This document shows positions 17,523-26,354 of a stretch of 64,000 bases of DNA, piece by piece. The notes beneath the pieces are model-generated. The model was not told the origin of the DNA. It was given only the letters and a program-made list of their open reading frames with translations, and searched no databases. Within the stretch, counting starts at the first letter, position 1, and every line of letters starts with the position of its first letter. Position numbers and translations under genes: made by a program. Source of the stretch: Listeria goaensis (GTDB taxonomy: Bacteria > Bacillota > Bacilli > Lactobacillales > Listeriaceae); the NCBI RefSeq assembly GCF_900186125.1, contig NZ_FYBQ01000002.1, forward strand, positions 186,001-250,000, written 5' to 3'.

Positions 17523-18338
17523 ATGACTGCTATACAACTCGTTCTTGTATTTTTAGTTTCTTGTGTCAGCGGTATGGGGAGTATCCTCGATGAATGGCAA
17601 ACGCATCGTCCGTTAATTGCCTGTACACTCATCGGACTAGTTCTTGGGGATATAACAACTGGTATTATTATTGGTGGTACCCTTGAAATGATCGCTCTTG
17701 GTTGGATGAATATTGGGGCAGCCGTTGCGCCAGATGCAGCGCTAGCTTCCATCATTTCAACCATTTTAGTTATTACTGGAGGGCAAGATATTAGTGTTGG
17801 GATTTCACTTGCCATTCCACTTGCAGCTTTAGGTCAAGTCTTAACCATTTTAGTTCGTACAATCACTGTTGCTTTCCAACATATGGCGGATAAAGCCGGA
17901 AAAGCCGGTAACCTCCGAAGTCTCGACTGGATTCACGTCACAGCACTTTTACTGCAAGCGATGCGTATCGCGATTCCTGCAATGATTGTCGCTGTAACAG
18001 TTGGTACTGATGCCGTTACAAATATGTTGAATGCCATTCCAGATGTTATCGTAAATGGATTAAACGTAGCTGGCGGATTCATTGTTGTTGTTGGTTATGC
18101 GATGGTTATTAATATGATGCAAGCGAAATATTTAATGCCGTTCTTCTTCTTAGGATTTGTCGTTGCGGCATTTACTGCCTTCAACTTGGTAGCACTTGGT
18201 GTTCTAGGACTTGTAGCAGCAATTGTTTACATTCAGCTCAATCCTAAATACCAACTTAAAGCGGCTATTGAGCAGTACGGCGGTGGCGGCGGAAAACGCC
18301 AATCAGATGATGACTTAGATGACGACTTGGACGACTAA
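17523..18338 (+). CDS. mpoC: Mannose-family PTS EIIC component
   Basis: 271 residues with about seven hydrophobic segments; GDITTGIIIGGTLEMIALGWMNIGAA is a signature stretch of EIIC-Sor/Man. It forms the membrane sugar channel together with EIID. The C-terminus after a glycine run is strikingly acidic (SDDDLDDDLDD, last 11 residues) and must face the cytoplasm; this tail may contact regulatory partners, though that is inference. GGGAGG precedes the ATG. Confidence 0.92.
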   Translation: MTAIQLVLVFLVSCVSGMGSILDEWQTHRPLIACTLIGLVLGDITTGIIIGGTLEMIALGWMNIGAAVAPDAALASIISTILVITGGQDISVGISLAIPLAALGQVLTILVRTITVAFQHMADKAGKAGNLRSLDWIHVTALLLQAMRIAIPAMIVAVTVGTDAVTNMLNAIPDVIVNGLNVAGGFIVVVGYAMVINMMQAKYLMPFFFLGFVVAAFTAFNLVALGVLGLVAAIVYIQLNPKYQLKAAIEQYGGGGGKRQSDDDLDDDLDD

Positions 18339-18356
18339 GAAAGGGGGATAATAAAC

Positions 18357-19235
18357 ATGGCTAATGAACAAGTTACAGTTGGTGAAAAAAAATTAACGAA
18401 GCGTGATTTAATGGGCGTCTTCATTCGCTCAAATCTTTTCCAAGGTTCATGGAACTTTGAACGTATGCAATCACTCGGATTTTGTTTTTCTGTTATCCCT
18501 GTGATTAAACGCTTATATCCTGAAAAAGGTCCAGAACGCGAACTTGCTATTAAACGTCACTTAGAATTCTTTAACACACATCCGTATATGGCTGCTCCAA
18601 TTCTAGGGGTAACAAGCGCGATGGAAGAACAAAAAGCAAACGGAGCTGATATTGACGAAGGCGCAATAAACGGGATTAAGGTTGGTCTTATGGGGCCACT
18701 TGCCGGTGTAGGTGACCCAATTTTCTGGGGTACTGTTCGGCCCGTTCTCGCCGCACTAGGCGCAGGTTTTGCCACAGATGGTAGTATTATTGGTCCGATT
18801 TTGTTCTTCGTACTTTTTAACGCGATTCGACTTGGTTTCCGTTATTGGGGTGTCTTTTATGGTTATACAAAAGGTACCGATGTTGTTTCCGATATGAGTG
18901 GCGGTGTACTCCAAAAATTAACGGAAGGTGCTTCGATTCTCGGACTATTCGTTATGGGGGCGCTCGTAAACAAGTGGACAACGATTTATGTGCCACTTGT
19001 TGCTTACACAACAACCGACGACAATGGTAAAAAAGTAGAAACGACTGTTCAAAGTATTTTAGACCAATTAATGCCGGGTCTACTAGCTTTAGGACTCACC
19101 TTCTTATGTATGTGGATTCTGAAGAAAAAAGTCAATCCACTTTGGCTCATTTTAGGTCTTTTCGTAGTGGGTATTGTTGGTTATGCGACAGGTATTCTCG
19201 GTCTGCCACCAGCAAATTATTCACCACTCGGTTAA
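18357..19235 (+). CDS. mpoD: Mannose-family PTS EIID component
   Basis: 292 residues. RSNLFQGSWNFERMQSLGF, FFNTHPYMAAPILGV and GLMGPLAGVGDPIFWGT are hallmark motifs of EIID. The C-terminal third is hydrophobic. It assembles with EIIC in the membrane. A segment around residues 220-232 (TTDDNGKKVETTV) is an extracellular loop of the kind that varies among Man-PTS and, in the Mpt paralogue, takes part in class IIa bacteriocin recognition. AAAGGGGG precedes the ATG 18 bases after EIIC. Confidence 0.92.
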   Translation: MANEQVTVGEKKLTKRDLMGVFIRSNLFQGSWNFERMQSLGFCFSVIPVIKRLYPEKGPERELAIKRHLEFFNTHPYMAAPILGVTSAMEEQKANGADIDEGAINGIKVGLMGPLAGVGDPIFWGTVRPVLAALGAGFATDGSIIGPILFFVLFNAIRLGFRYWGVFYGYTKGTDVVSDMSGGVLQKLTEGASILGLFVMGALVNKWTTIYVPLVAYTTTDDNGKKVETTVQSILDQLMPGLLALGLTFLCMWILKKKVNPLWLILGLFVVGIVGYATGILGLPPANYSPLG

Positions 19236-19243
19236 ATCATCTA

Positions 19244-19292
19244 AAACAGCGAGGAATCTGGGGTGTCCTAGGTTCCTTGTCTGTTCTTTCTA
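19244..19292 (+). terminator. Imperfect hairpin after mpoD
   Basis: AACAGCGAGGAA can pair, with a mismatch, with TTCCTTGTCTGTT and is followed by CTTTC. It may be a leaky terminator between mpoD and the YobD-like gene. Confidence 0.45.
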
Positions 19293-19341
19293 TGCTACAA
19301 TGATGAGGAAGTAATTTTAAAAGAATGTGAGTGAAGTATAA

Positions 19342-19806
19342 ATGGAGTGGACGGCTACAAACATTTTTCTACTTATTTTCAGTATAGGTGCCTTAGCTTT
19401 TATTCTCTATGACGGCGTTGTTATCACTTTCTGGAAAGGTCAGACAAAACTAAAAGCCCGCCTTCGTTCACGTGGAAAGTGGGATGGATACATATTTATC
19501 GGGTTAATTATTCTTTTGTTCGGTATGAATATTTCGCGAAACGGTCCCTTCTCAACGACTGTTTTACTCGGTATTTTGGCTGTATTGTTTATTTATATCA
19601 GTTTTTTCCGCAGTTCAAATGTCGTTTTTAAAGAAGATGGCTTATTTTACGCCCTACTCTTTTTCCCTTACTCGAAAATCGAACGAATGAATTTATCGGA
19701 AGACGGCGTTTTAGTGATTGAAACCGACCGCAGACGGCTCATGCTTTTCGCAAAGTCAGAAGATGATTTAGAGAAGATGATGAAGGTTTTGGCGATGTAT
19801 AGTTAA
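19342..19806 (+). CDS. YobD/UPF0266 (DUF986) membrane protein
   Basis: 154 residues with three N-terminal membrane helices (about 5-25, 45-65, 70-90) and a cytoplasmic C-terminal domain. [12 protein letters not shown] and [31 protein letters not shown] match the E. coli YobD pattern. YobD lies next to the manXYZ operon in enterobacteria, and here it lies just after mpoD, so association with mannose-type PTS is conserved over a large distance. Its function is unknown. Confidence 0.8.
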   Translation: MEWTATNIFLLIFSIGALAFILYDGVVITFWKGQTKLKARLRSRGKWDGYIFIGLIILLFGMNISRNGPFSTTVLLGILAVLFIYISFFRSSNVVFKEDGLFYALLFFPYSKIERMNLSEDGVLVIETDRRRLMLFAKSEDDLEKMMKVLAMYS

Positions 19807-19814
19807 CAAACATA

Positions 19815-19850
19815 AAAGAGGTCGGCTTTATCAGCCCGACCTCTTTCTCT
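19815..19850. terminator. Bidirectional terminator
   Basis: AAGAGGTCGG pairs with CCGACCTCTT; T-rich on both sides, between two convergent genes. Confidence 0.85.
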
Positions 19851-19852
19851 AT

Positions 19853-20239
19853 TTATATACCTACACTATTAAGTCTAATCTCAGAAACAATCACATCTAT
19901 GAATTTCCCGTGCAAATGTTCAATTTGCTCATCAAAATCCGTGTCGAAACAAATGATGCTCTCTTCAAGGCGCAGAACAGCAAAGCCATCTTCCTCATAA
20001 TCTTCAAGTTGACCAACAATATGAATTTTCTCATCTTCATCGATTTCAATTAAGCAGTGCTTTTCTTCGCTTTCGTTTAAAAACTCAAACGTGATTTTTT
20101 CGGGAATCGTCACTTCTACCGTGTACTTCCTCCCCGGGTCTGGCTCCTCGTCCATCCAAGTGCCGACACCTTCACCAAAATCACTTGAAAAAGTCACTTT
20201 ATTGTCTTGAATTTTACTTCGAACCGTTATTTCCACCAA
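19853..20239 (-). CDS. Conserved acidic protein, function unknown
   Basis: 128 residues with alternating charged and hydrophobic residues suggesting an all-beta fold; strongly acidic (WMDEEPDPG, IEIDEDEKIHIVGQLEDYEEDGF). No signal peptide or membrane helix, so probably cytosolic. AGGAGG lies before the start. Single gene between two terminator-like regions. I do not recognise a family. Confidence 0.6.
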   Translation of the reverse strand: MVEITVRSKIQDNKVTFSSDFGEGVGTWMDEEPDPGRKYTVEVTIPEKITFEFLNESEEKHCLIEIDEDEKIHIVGQLEDYEEDGFAVLRLEESIICFDTDFDEQIEHLHGKFIDVIVSEIRLNSVGI

Positions 20240-20298
20240 TTATTTCCTCCTGTGTCATCAAGTTCTGACACTATTATAGCACGACTTTTTTAATCAGC

Positions 20299-21432
20299 CT
20301 AATTTTTTTCCATAATATCCAGAATTTTTCTCGTATCCACATAAAAAGCTGTTTTAGTCGCGGGATTTCTTGCATTTGTTAATAAAATAATCGTTTTTGT
20401 ATGGTCTTTCGTAAAAACATTGGCAGACTCATATCCGTAAAGTACGCCTCTCGAAATATGATAATCCCCAAAATCATACAGACCGAAACCATATTTTCCA
20501 GCCCCTTTTTGCAAAAGGCGTTTAACCCCTGCCTGTGAAATGAACTTCCCAGAAAGCAGTGCGTCATCAAATTTTTTCACATCAGTTGCCGTCATATACA
20601 TATCCCCAGCACCAAAAAGCTGCGACATATCTTCTGTAAACGGCGCTGAAATAAGCTCACCCTTTTTCGTATAATAACTCGCCGTATGTGCCGAGAGCTT
20701 ATAAAAGCTCGGGCCAAATCCCGCTGTAGTCATTCCAGCAGGCGTAAATACATGTTGTGTCACATAGTCGCTCATCTTCATGCCTGAAATTTGCTGAATT
20801 AAGTAAGCAATCACCGCGTAATTATCATCTGAATAATGCCATTTCCCCGGATTCTCTTTAACTCCCGCACGTTCAATATCTTTCACAATTTGATCTGGTG
20901 TAACCGCACCATTGCTCTTTTTACGTTCGTTTAATCCGCTCGTATGCCCTAGAAAATTTTTAATTTTAATCGCTTGTCCGTTTGGAAAATGTGGCAAATA
21001 TTTTTGAATAGAATCATCTAAGCCAATCTTCCCCTGCTCAACAAGTTGCATAAATGCCGTTGCAATAATCGCTTTTTGCATGGAACCAATCAAATAAACA
21101 CTATCCGTTTGATTTTTCTTTCCTGTCACTAAATCCGCAGTGCCGTATCCTTTATTCATCACATATTTACCCTTATCTTCAATAAAAACAGTGCCGTTAA
21201 AACCTATTTCTTGTAGATACACATCAATCGCTTTTTCAGCATCCACATTTGCCTCTACCACTCGAGACGGTGTCACTTGCTCTTTAGGTGTCTGCTTCAC
21301 ATCATCTATGTAAAAATAAAAACTTCCGCCTAGTATGCCCATAAGAAGAATAAGACTTATACCACCATACTTCTTTCTACGATGCCATTTCGCCTTTTTG
21401 CGTTTGTTTTTCTCAAGACGTGTTTCTCTCAT
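20299..21432 (-). CDS. Membrane-anchored serine beta-lactamase-like hydrolase (class C/PBP4* type)
   Basis: About 377 residues. After a highly basic N-terminus, one membrane span (about residues 25-45) leaves the catalytic domain outside the cell. SMQK is the SxxK active-site motif (near residue 122), YSDDNYAVIAYL carries the YxN-type second motif, and HISRGV may stand for the third (HxG/KTG-like) element. Such proteins are usually D,D-peptidases or esterases that modify wall or teichoic acid rather than true beta-lactamases. Start chosen at ATG 21432 because AGAGGTGAT lies seven bases before it; two earlier in-frame starts overlap that site. Confidence 0.8.
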   Translation of the reverse strand: MRETRLEKNKRKKAKWHRRKKYGGISLILLMGILGGSFYFYIDDVKQTPKEQVTPSRVVEANVDAEKAIDVYLQEIGFNGTVFIEDKGKYVMNKGYGTADLVTGKKNQTDSVYLIGSMQKAIIATAFMQLVEQGKIGLDDSIQKYLPHFPNGQAIKIKNFLGHTSGLNERKKSNGAVTPDQIVKDIERAGVKENPGKWHYSDDNYAVIAYLIQQISGMKMSDYVTQHVFTPAGMTTAGFGPSFYKLSAHTASYYTKKGELISAPFTEDMSQLFGAGDMYMTATDVKKFDDALLSGKFISQAGVKRLLQKGAGKYGFGLYDFGDYHISRGVLYGYESANVFTKDHTKTIILLTNARNPATKTAFYVDTRKILDIMEKN

Positions 21433-21551
21433 GAAACTCATCACCTCTTGCTTTCATTTGAACTATCTTAACACAAAATAACTACTCACTAAAAGAGGGC
21501 ATATTGCCTATTTTACAAATAAAAAAGGGCTACTTGTCGTAAGCCCCACCC

Positions 21552-21884
21552 CTAATTATCTAATTTTTCTGCCTGACCATTTTCCGAAAACAATTTTGTA
21601 ATCGCTTCAAGCCATTTTTTCTGCTTATTTACTACAAATTGGTAAGTATCCCCGTTTTTTAGTTGAATTTCAATGATATTAGGAATCACTTCCTTACCAA
21701 AAATTTTCGTCTTTACTCCGCGAATTTTAGCTACATCGTCAAAAGAAATAACCAGTTCCTCATCAAAATATTCATTTGGCTGATGCACCAATTTAGTTGG
21801 CGTCAAATAAAGTTTCCCCGGAACAGCCTTAAAATTCATCTTTAAATTTGCAAGCCCTTTATAGACCACATCAAGTTGTTCCAT
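21552..21884 (-). CDS. GRAM/PH-like domain protein
   Basis: 110 residues: KAVPGKLYLTPTKLVHQPNEY, ISFDDVAKIRGVKTKIFG and IEIQLKNGDTYQFVVNKQKKWLEAI follow the strand pattern of bacterial GRAM/PH-like domains, which bind lipids or proteins at membranes. No signal peptide. GGAGG precedes the ATG. The lipid kinase gene lies 49 bases downstream on the same strand, so both may be expressed together. Family assignment is by pattern only. Confidence 0.6.
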   Translation of the reverse strand: MEQLDVVYKGLANLKMNFKAVPGKLYLTPTKLVHQPNEYFDEELVISFDDVAKIRGVKTKIFGKEVIPNIIEIQLKNGDTYQFVVNKQKKWLEAITKLFSENGQAEKLDN

Positions 21885-21932
21885 GACTATTGCCTCCTTT
21901 TACCATCTCACCTTTATTGTAGCAAATTTCCG

Positions 21933-22856
21933 CTAAAATAGCCTACCAAACATCTTTTTCTTATTTTGTTTTTCAGGTACAAACAACTCCAAATGACTTG
22001 GTAAAACATCAATTTTAACAGGCAAACTTGGACCCGGATCACCGTCCACGTTCACAGAAATATCTTCCCCACTCGCTTCAATCTCCAAATGACTCATCTT
22101 ATAATACTCTACACCATTCGCATTTTTCAGCGTTCCCATGACAAGTTGCGGAAGAATGTTAGCCGCATCAATTAAACCAAGCTTGGTTAGGATGAAAACA
22201 TGGAGTAAGCCATCATCTAATTCAGCTTCTGGCGCCCATTTCTCCATCCCGCCAACTGAATTCGTAAGCCCAGCAACCACTAATGCTGCTTGATCATCAA
22301 AATCCACTTCCTCACTCCGAATTTTAAAATGGAGCAATTCATGCCGATTAAACGCCTTTAGCCCTTCAATAAAATACGCAACAGGACCAAATTTCGTTTT
22401 TTGTTCCACACTCACCTGATCGACCGCTTGGGCAATCATGCCAATGGCTAAGACATTCATGAAGTATTGGTCATCAATTTTTCCAACGTCCATCGGTTTT
22501 AAAACTGCTGTTTCAAGCATTTTAATCGCTTTAGCTGGTTTTAGTGGGATTCCCGTCGAACGCGCCAAGTCATTTACTGTACCAAGTGGGATAAATCCAA
22601 ACGCCGGGCGCTTATCATGTTTAGCAAGTCCATTAATCGTTTCATTTAATGTGCCGTCACCACCCATAGCAATTACTGCATGGAAACCTTCTTCGGCAGC
22701 CAAAGAGGCAAATTCCGTCGCGTCACCACCTTTTTCCGTGAGCCGAACCTCCACATTTTCAAAACGATTTTTCAAAACTTTTTCTGCTTTTTCCATGTAG
22801 ACTTTCGCTTTTTCTTTCCCCGATGATGGATTTACAATAAGAAGAACTTTTTCCAT
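21933..22856 (-). CDS. Diacylglycerol/lipid kinase family protein (DagK/YegS-like)
   Basis: 307 residues. LLIVNPSSGKEKA at the N-terminus and AMGGDGTLNETINGL (about residues 80-95) are the nucleotide-binding motifs of the DAGK catalytic domain; GFIPLGTVNDLARSTGIP is the third conserved block. Soluble or peripheral enzymes of this group phosphorylate diacylglycerol or related lipids using ATP, recycling lipid from lipoteichoic acid synthesis. It is one of several paralogues usual in Listeria, so the precise substrate is open. Confidence 0.87.
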   Translation of the reverse strand: MEKVLLIVNPSSGKEKAKVYMEKAEKVLKNRFENVEVRLTEKGGDATEFASLAAEEGFHAVIAMGGDGTLNETINGLAKHDKRPAFGFIPLGTVNDLARSTGIPLKPAKAIKMLETAVLKPMDVGKIDDQYFMNVLAIGMIAQAVDQVSVEQKTKFGPVAYFIEGLKAFNRHELLHFKIRSEEVDFDDQAALVVAGLTNSVGGMEKWAPEAELDDGLLHVFILTKLGLIDAANILPQLVMGTLKNANGVEYYKMSHLEIEASGEDISVNVDGDPGPSLPVKIDVLPSHLELFVPEKQNKKKMFGRLF

Positions 22857-22988
22857 ATGTCATTTACCTTCTTTCCTGACAATTCCTCTTTTATTATACC
22901 CAAAACGTAATTTAAAAACCATTTTCATTTGAATAACGCTTCACTTTTCGTTACATTTAACATATGTATTAAAAGTAGGAGGAATATT

Positions 22989-23972
22989 ATGTCTAAATTT
23001 CGCGCTTTATTCGTAAACCAAGACGCAGATGTCGCTGTCGCTGAAACTGACTTCACTGCCTTACCAGAAGGCGATGTAACCATACGCGTACACTATTCTA
23101 GCATCAACTACAAAGATGCTCTCGCAACTTTGCCAGACGGAAAAATTGTTACAAACTACCCGTTTATTCCAGGAATTGACGCAAGCGGTATTGTCACAGA
23201 ATCAAAATCTTCTCTGTTTAAAAAAGGCGACCAAGTTATCGTCACAAGTTATGGGTTAGGCGTAAGCCATTTTGGTGGTTTCAGCGAATTCATTCGTGTA
23301 CCAAAAGAATGGGTCGTTCCGCTCCCAGAAAATTTATCGTTACGCGAAGCCATGTGTTATGGTACGGCTGGTTTTACGGCGGCGCTAAGCGTGCAAGCCC
23401 TTTTAGATGATGGCGCGAAACCAGACGATGGGGCTGTTGCTGTTAGTGGGGCTTCAGGCGGCGTTGGGAGTATTGCAACGGGCATGCTTGCTAAAAAAGG
23501 CTTTTCAGTAGTCGCCTCCAGTGGAAACTCGGGGAGCAAAACGCTACTCTGCGAACTTGGTGCAGCGCAAGTTGTCACTCGGTCAGATTTTAATCCCGAA
23601 AAAAAACGGGCATTAAATACGGAACGTTTCGCTCACGCGGTCGATTGTGTCGGCGGTGAGGTGCTAGGCTATTTGTTGTCCGCTACAAAATATGGTGGCA
23701 CGGTTGCAGCATGCGGCATGGCACTTTCTGGAAAATTGGAAACAACGGTTTTCCCGTTCATCTTGCGCGGCATAAATCTACGCGGCATCGACTCTGTGTA
23801 CTGCCCGTATGAAAAGCGTGTGGAAATTTGGGAACATATCGCAACTGATTTGCGTGTCACAAAACTTCCTCCGCTGTTAACTGAAATTACGTTAGATGAA
23901 CTGCCGGAAGCGCTTCGCAAAATTATGGACGGCGGCATTGCAGGTCGCTATGTAGTCAAGATTGCTGAATGA
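22989..23972 (+). CDS. YhdH/YhfP-family quinone oxidoreductase (acrylyl-CoA reductase-like MDR)
   Basis: 327 residues of the zinc-independent medium-chain dehydrogenase family. FRALFVNQDADV, SSINYKDALAT, GIDASGIV, VSGASGGVGSIATGMLAKKG (NADP-binding, about 150-170) and AACGMALSG are YhdH/YhfP signatures; E. coli YhdH (AcuI) reduces acrylyl-CoA with NADPH. The ATG at 22989 follows GTAGGAGG by six bases; a longer frame upstream lacks a ribosome binding site. Single gene ending at a strong terminator. Confidence 0.87.
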   Translation: MSKFRALFVNQDADVAVAETDFTALPEGDVTIRVHYSSINYKDALATLPDGKIVTNYPFIPGIDASGIVTESKSSLFKKGDQVIVTSYGLGVSHFGGFSEFIRVPKEWVVPLPENLSLREAMCYGTAGFTAALSVQALLDDGAKPDDGAVAVSGASGGVGSIATGMLAKKGFSVVASSGNSGSKTLLCELGAAQVVTRSDFNPEKKRALNTERFAHAVDCVGGEVLGYLLSATKYGGTVAACGMALSGKLETTVFPFILRGINLRGIDSVYCPYEKRVEIWEHIATDLRVTKLPPLLTEITLDELPEALRKIMDGGIAGRYVVKIAE

Positions 23973-23985
23973 TGGGCAAAAAAAG

Positions 23986-24047
23986 AAGCATAAATCCAGT
24001 AAAATCCATTTTTGAAAATGGCATGAATACTAGATTTATGCTTTTTA
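23986..24047. terminator. Terminator after the YhdH-like gene
   Basis: AAGCATAAATC pairs with GATTTATGCTT (24032-24042) and is followed by T; an inner hairpin (CCATTTT/AAAATGG) lies in the loop. Confidence 0.75.
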
Positions 24048-24066
24048 TATTTATGAAATAATCCCC

Positions 24067-24717
24067 TTAGCGGTAGGCTGATAATATTTGAAATTCGGTT
24101 GTTTCATCTACTATCATTTTAGCCTCAAGATAATTTTCGCATTCGATTGCACTTATAAGGTCATTTAACTTGTTGACAAGTTCAGGGCCCGAATGTTCTA
24201 AAATAAGAAGAACTTCATTATCTGCAAATTGATTAATTTTATCGAAATAACTAACTAAGATTTCATGATAATAATCATTTTTCAGGCAGTTCACCAGTTC
24301 CAGCACCACCGTACGACAATAAGTCGTATAAGCCGTTTCGTCACCATTACGCACTTGCCATTCAAACTCGACTCTTTTAGGGCTCAATATTCGCTGATCA
24401 AATCTAATTTTTTTAGCTTCGATGCGTTCAATCGTATGCTTTAAAAACAAACCGACAATATCTAAGATTTCAATATAATTATCTTTGGATATTTTGCTAC
24501 TCTTTACGATAGCTCCGCGGTAATCCAGATTTTCTACAAACCCATCTGCAGTGAGCATTGCAATTGCTTTTCTTACTGGTGTGCGACTTATTTCTAATTC
24601 TCGCGAAATCGTTGTTTCAATTAAACGTGTGCCCGATTCGTACTCCCCCGACTGAATTCTCCTTTTAATTTCCTTGTAACATCTTGTTTCCATTGTCTCT
24701 TTTTGGCCTTTTTCCAT
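24067..24717 (-). CDS. GntR-family transcriptional regulator (FCD-like)
   Basis: 216 residues. The N-terminal winged helix reads CYKEIKRRIQSGEYESGTRLIETTISRELEISRTPVRKAIAMLTADGFVENL (about 13-65), diagnostic of GntR regulators. The C-terminal all-helical region has the length of an FCD effector domain, but the metal-binding histidines are not obvious. Neighbours give no clear target; the divergent gene partner is absent because the YhdH gene ends toward it. Confidence 0.82.
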   Translation of the reverse strand: MEKGQKETMETRCYKEIKRRIQSGEYESGTRLIETTISRELEISRTPVRKAIAMLTADGFVENLDYRGAIVKSSKISKDNYIEILDIVGLFLKHTIERIEAKKIRFDQRILSPKRVEFEWQVRNGDETAYTTYCRTVVLELVNCLKNDYYHEILVSYFDKINQFADNEVLLILEHSGPELVNKLNDLISAIECENYLEAKMIVDETTEFQILSAYR

Positions 24718-24753
24718 CTCATACCCTCTTCTCTCTGTTTTTAGTAACCTGTA

Positions 24754-25512
24754 TCACAAAAAGGATTTGGAAAGAATGATTTCCTGTAAGAATGGATTTT
24801 CCTGCACTTTTTTCTCTATCGCAAGAAAAGGACTATATTCCGTATTTTCACTTGTTAAAAGAACGGTTTGAATCGCAATAATCTGACGCACTAAGTGAAA
24901 ACTTAAACGCGCTTCTTTTTTAGTGAAATGTCGGAACAATTGTTCCATCATTTTTCCTAAATAATAAAATACCACGGCTAAAATAATAATGATAAGCGCA
25001 ACGATAACTCTACTTTTCCCATCAAAAACTTGAAATAAGAAACTTCCTCCAAAAATAGCTAAAAAAACGGCAATAAAGACACTCATGACGATTCCTAGCA
25101 AATTCCATTTTTTAAATTCGTTAACTTGTTTATTCTGTGATTGAATAAATAAAATTAACTTATCCAAGTCTTCTCGCGTGATAAAGCCATTTCGTTTTAA
25201 ATATGCATAGAGAAGATATTGTTTGAATTTTCCCAGCTCATTAAAATTTCGAATTTGATAGTTTAATTTAATGTATCTACGAGCTTTTCTAACAATCATC
25301 GTGTGAAACAACAGGCTAATTAGCAATACTGTTATGCTGAGCATGCCCCACGCGAGTGAATTTGAAAGATATATAAAGCTAACGATTGTTGCTCCACTAA
25401 GTAAAAGACAAATAAGTATGTATCCCACCCAGTATCCCTTCATAAAACTATAAATTAAATTCCAATTCCCCAGTTTTTTAAAATAAAAATGAAATAATTT
25501 GTTTACTGCCAT
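24754..25512 (-). CDS. Membrane protein with two helix pairs, function unknown
   Basis: About 252 residues. Two hydrophobic pairs (about 27-75 and 140-195) flank a cytoplasmic basic segment, and a soluble C-terminal tail follows. No family recognised. It lies 36 bases upstream of the GntR gene on the same strand and may share its transcript. The ATG at 25512 is chosen over a GTG six bases earlier; the ribosome binding site is weak for both. Confidence 0.6.
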   Translation of the reverse strand: MAVNKLFHFYFKKLGNWNLIYSFMKGYWVGYILICLLLSGATIVSFIYLSNSLAWGMLSITVLLISLLFHTMIVRKARRYIKLNYQIRNFNELGKFKQYLLYAYLKRNGFITREDLDKLILFIQSQNKQVNEFKKWNLLGIVMSVFIAVFLAIFGGSFLFQVFDGKSRVIVALIIIILAVVFYYLGKMMEQLFRHFTKKEARLSFHLVRQIIAIQTVLLTSENTEYSPFLAIEKKVQENPFLQEIILSKSFL

Positions 25513-25634
25513 TGCCACACTCTTTTCTATTTTTGCCTAGTCTTAGTTTACCATGGATGCGCTTCTTGTGAAAGTTTAAATCTCTTAGCTCGCACTAGGG
25601 GTAAGAGCTGACTAATTTTATGCGCTGTTTTAAA

Positions 25635-25664
25635 TTAAAAACACCTCACCTTTACAAGGCGAGG
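25635..25664 (-). terminator. Terminator after the PepSY lipoprotein gene
   Basis: On the minus strand CCTCGCCTT-GTA-AAGGTGAGG is followed by TGTTTTTAATTT. Confidence 0.8.
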
Positions 25665-25671
25665 AATCTTT

Positions 25672-26274
25672 TTAGTCATTTTCAACATTTATGATTGAAC
25701 CGTCTTGAGCACTTAGACGCACTTCGGATTCATTTGCACCATTTTGAATCGATACATCATAAACCGTATCGTTGTAAGAACGATCTAGTTCAACACTTTC
25801 TACAGCGCCATCTACTTCAGCTACTGCTTTTTGCATCGCTTCATCCATTGAAATCACATTTGTTACATCAATTTTTTCATTAGCACGTTCGTTTTTGTCG
25901 TCCATATCAAGCGCTTCACTCGAATCTTGTAGCACTTCTTCTGAATCAGCATCGAACACCATTTCATATTCATTCGTGTCGTCCATACCTTCTACTTTAT
26001 AGACAACTTTGCCATGCTCATATTCTAATTTTACAGACGTCAAATCAGCGTTTTTGTTTTTTTCTTGGAATTTATTAATGGCATCTTCCATCGATAAATT
26101 AAACGTTTTTCCATTCAAATCATTTTGTTGTGTGGAAGAACTTTTTGATGAAGAAGACTGTTTAGCATCTTTATTATCACTTGAACGATAGTCATCATTA
26201 TCTCCACAAGCTGCTAAAACCCCGAGCGATAAAACGAGTGTTGCGGCAATTCCAATCATTTTTCTGTTTTTCAT
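25672..26274 (-). CDS. PepSY-domain lipoprotein
   Basis: 200 residues. The signal ends in a lipobox (LGVLAAC, Cys about 23), so the protein is lipidated and held on the outer face of the membrane. A serine-rich linker (about 30-55) precedes two PepSY-like repeats (about 60-115 and 135-200; LSMEDAINKF and ISMDEAMQKAVAEV begin each, and DAQDGSI-like endings close them). PepSY domains commonly inhibit or regulate extracellular peptidases. Very acidic overall. GGAGGG precedes the ATG. Confidence 0.82.
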   Translation of the reverse strand: MKNRKMIGIAATLVLSLGVLAACGDNDDYRSSDNKDAKQSSSSKSSSTQQNDLNGKTFNLSMEDAINKFQEKNKNADLTSVKLEYEHGKVVYKVEGMDDTNEYEMVFDADSEEVLQDSSEALDMDDKNERANEKIDVTNVISMDEAMQKAVAEVDGAVESVELDRSYNDTVYDVSIQNGANESEVRLSAQDGSIINVEND

Positions 26275-26354
26275 GCAAATCCCTCCTGTAAAATAATATA
26301 CATTTATATTTTTATTATAAAGAGAATTACTTTAAAACACTTCCTACTTTAGTC

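Noticed and set aside
25591-25610. GGGGTAA preceded by GTTT, looking like a SigB promoter
   Set aside because: The spacing is about 21 bases and there is no plus-strand gene downstream.
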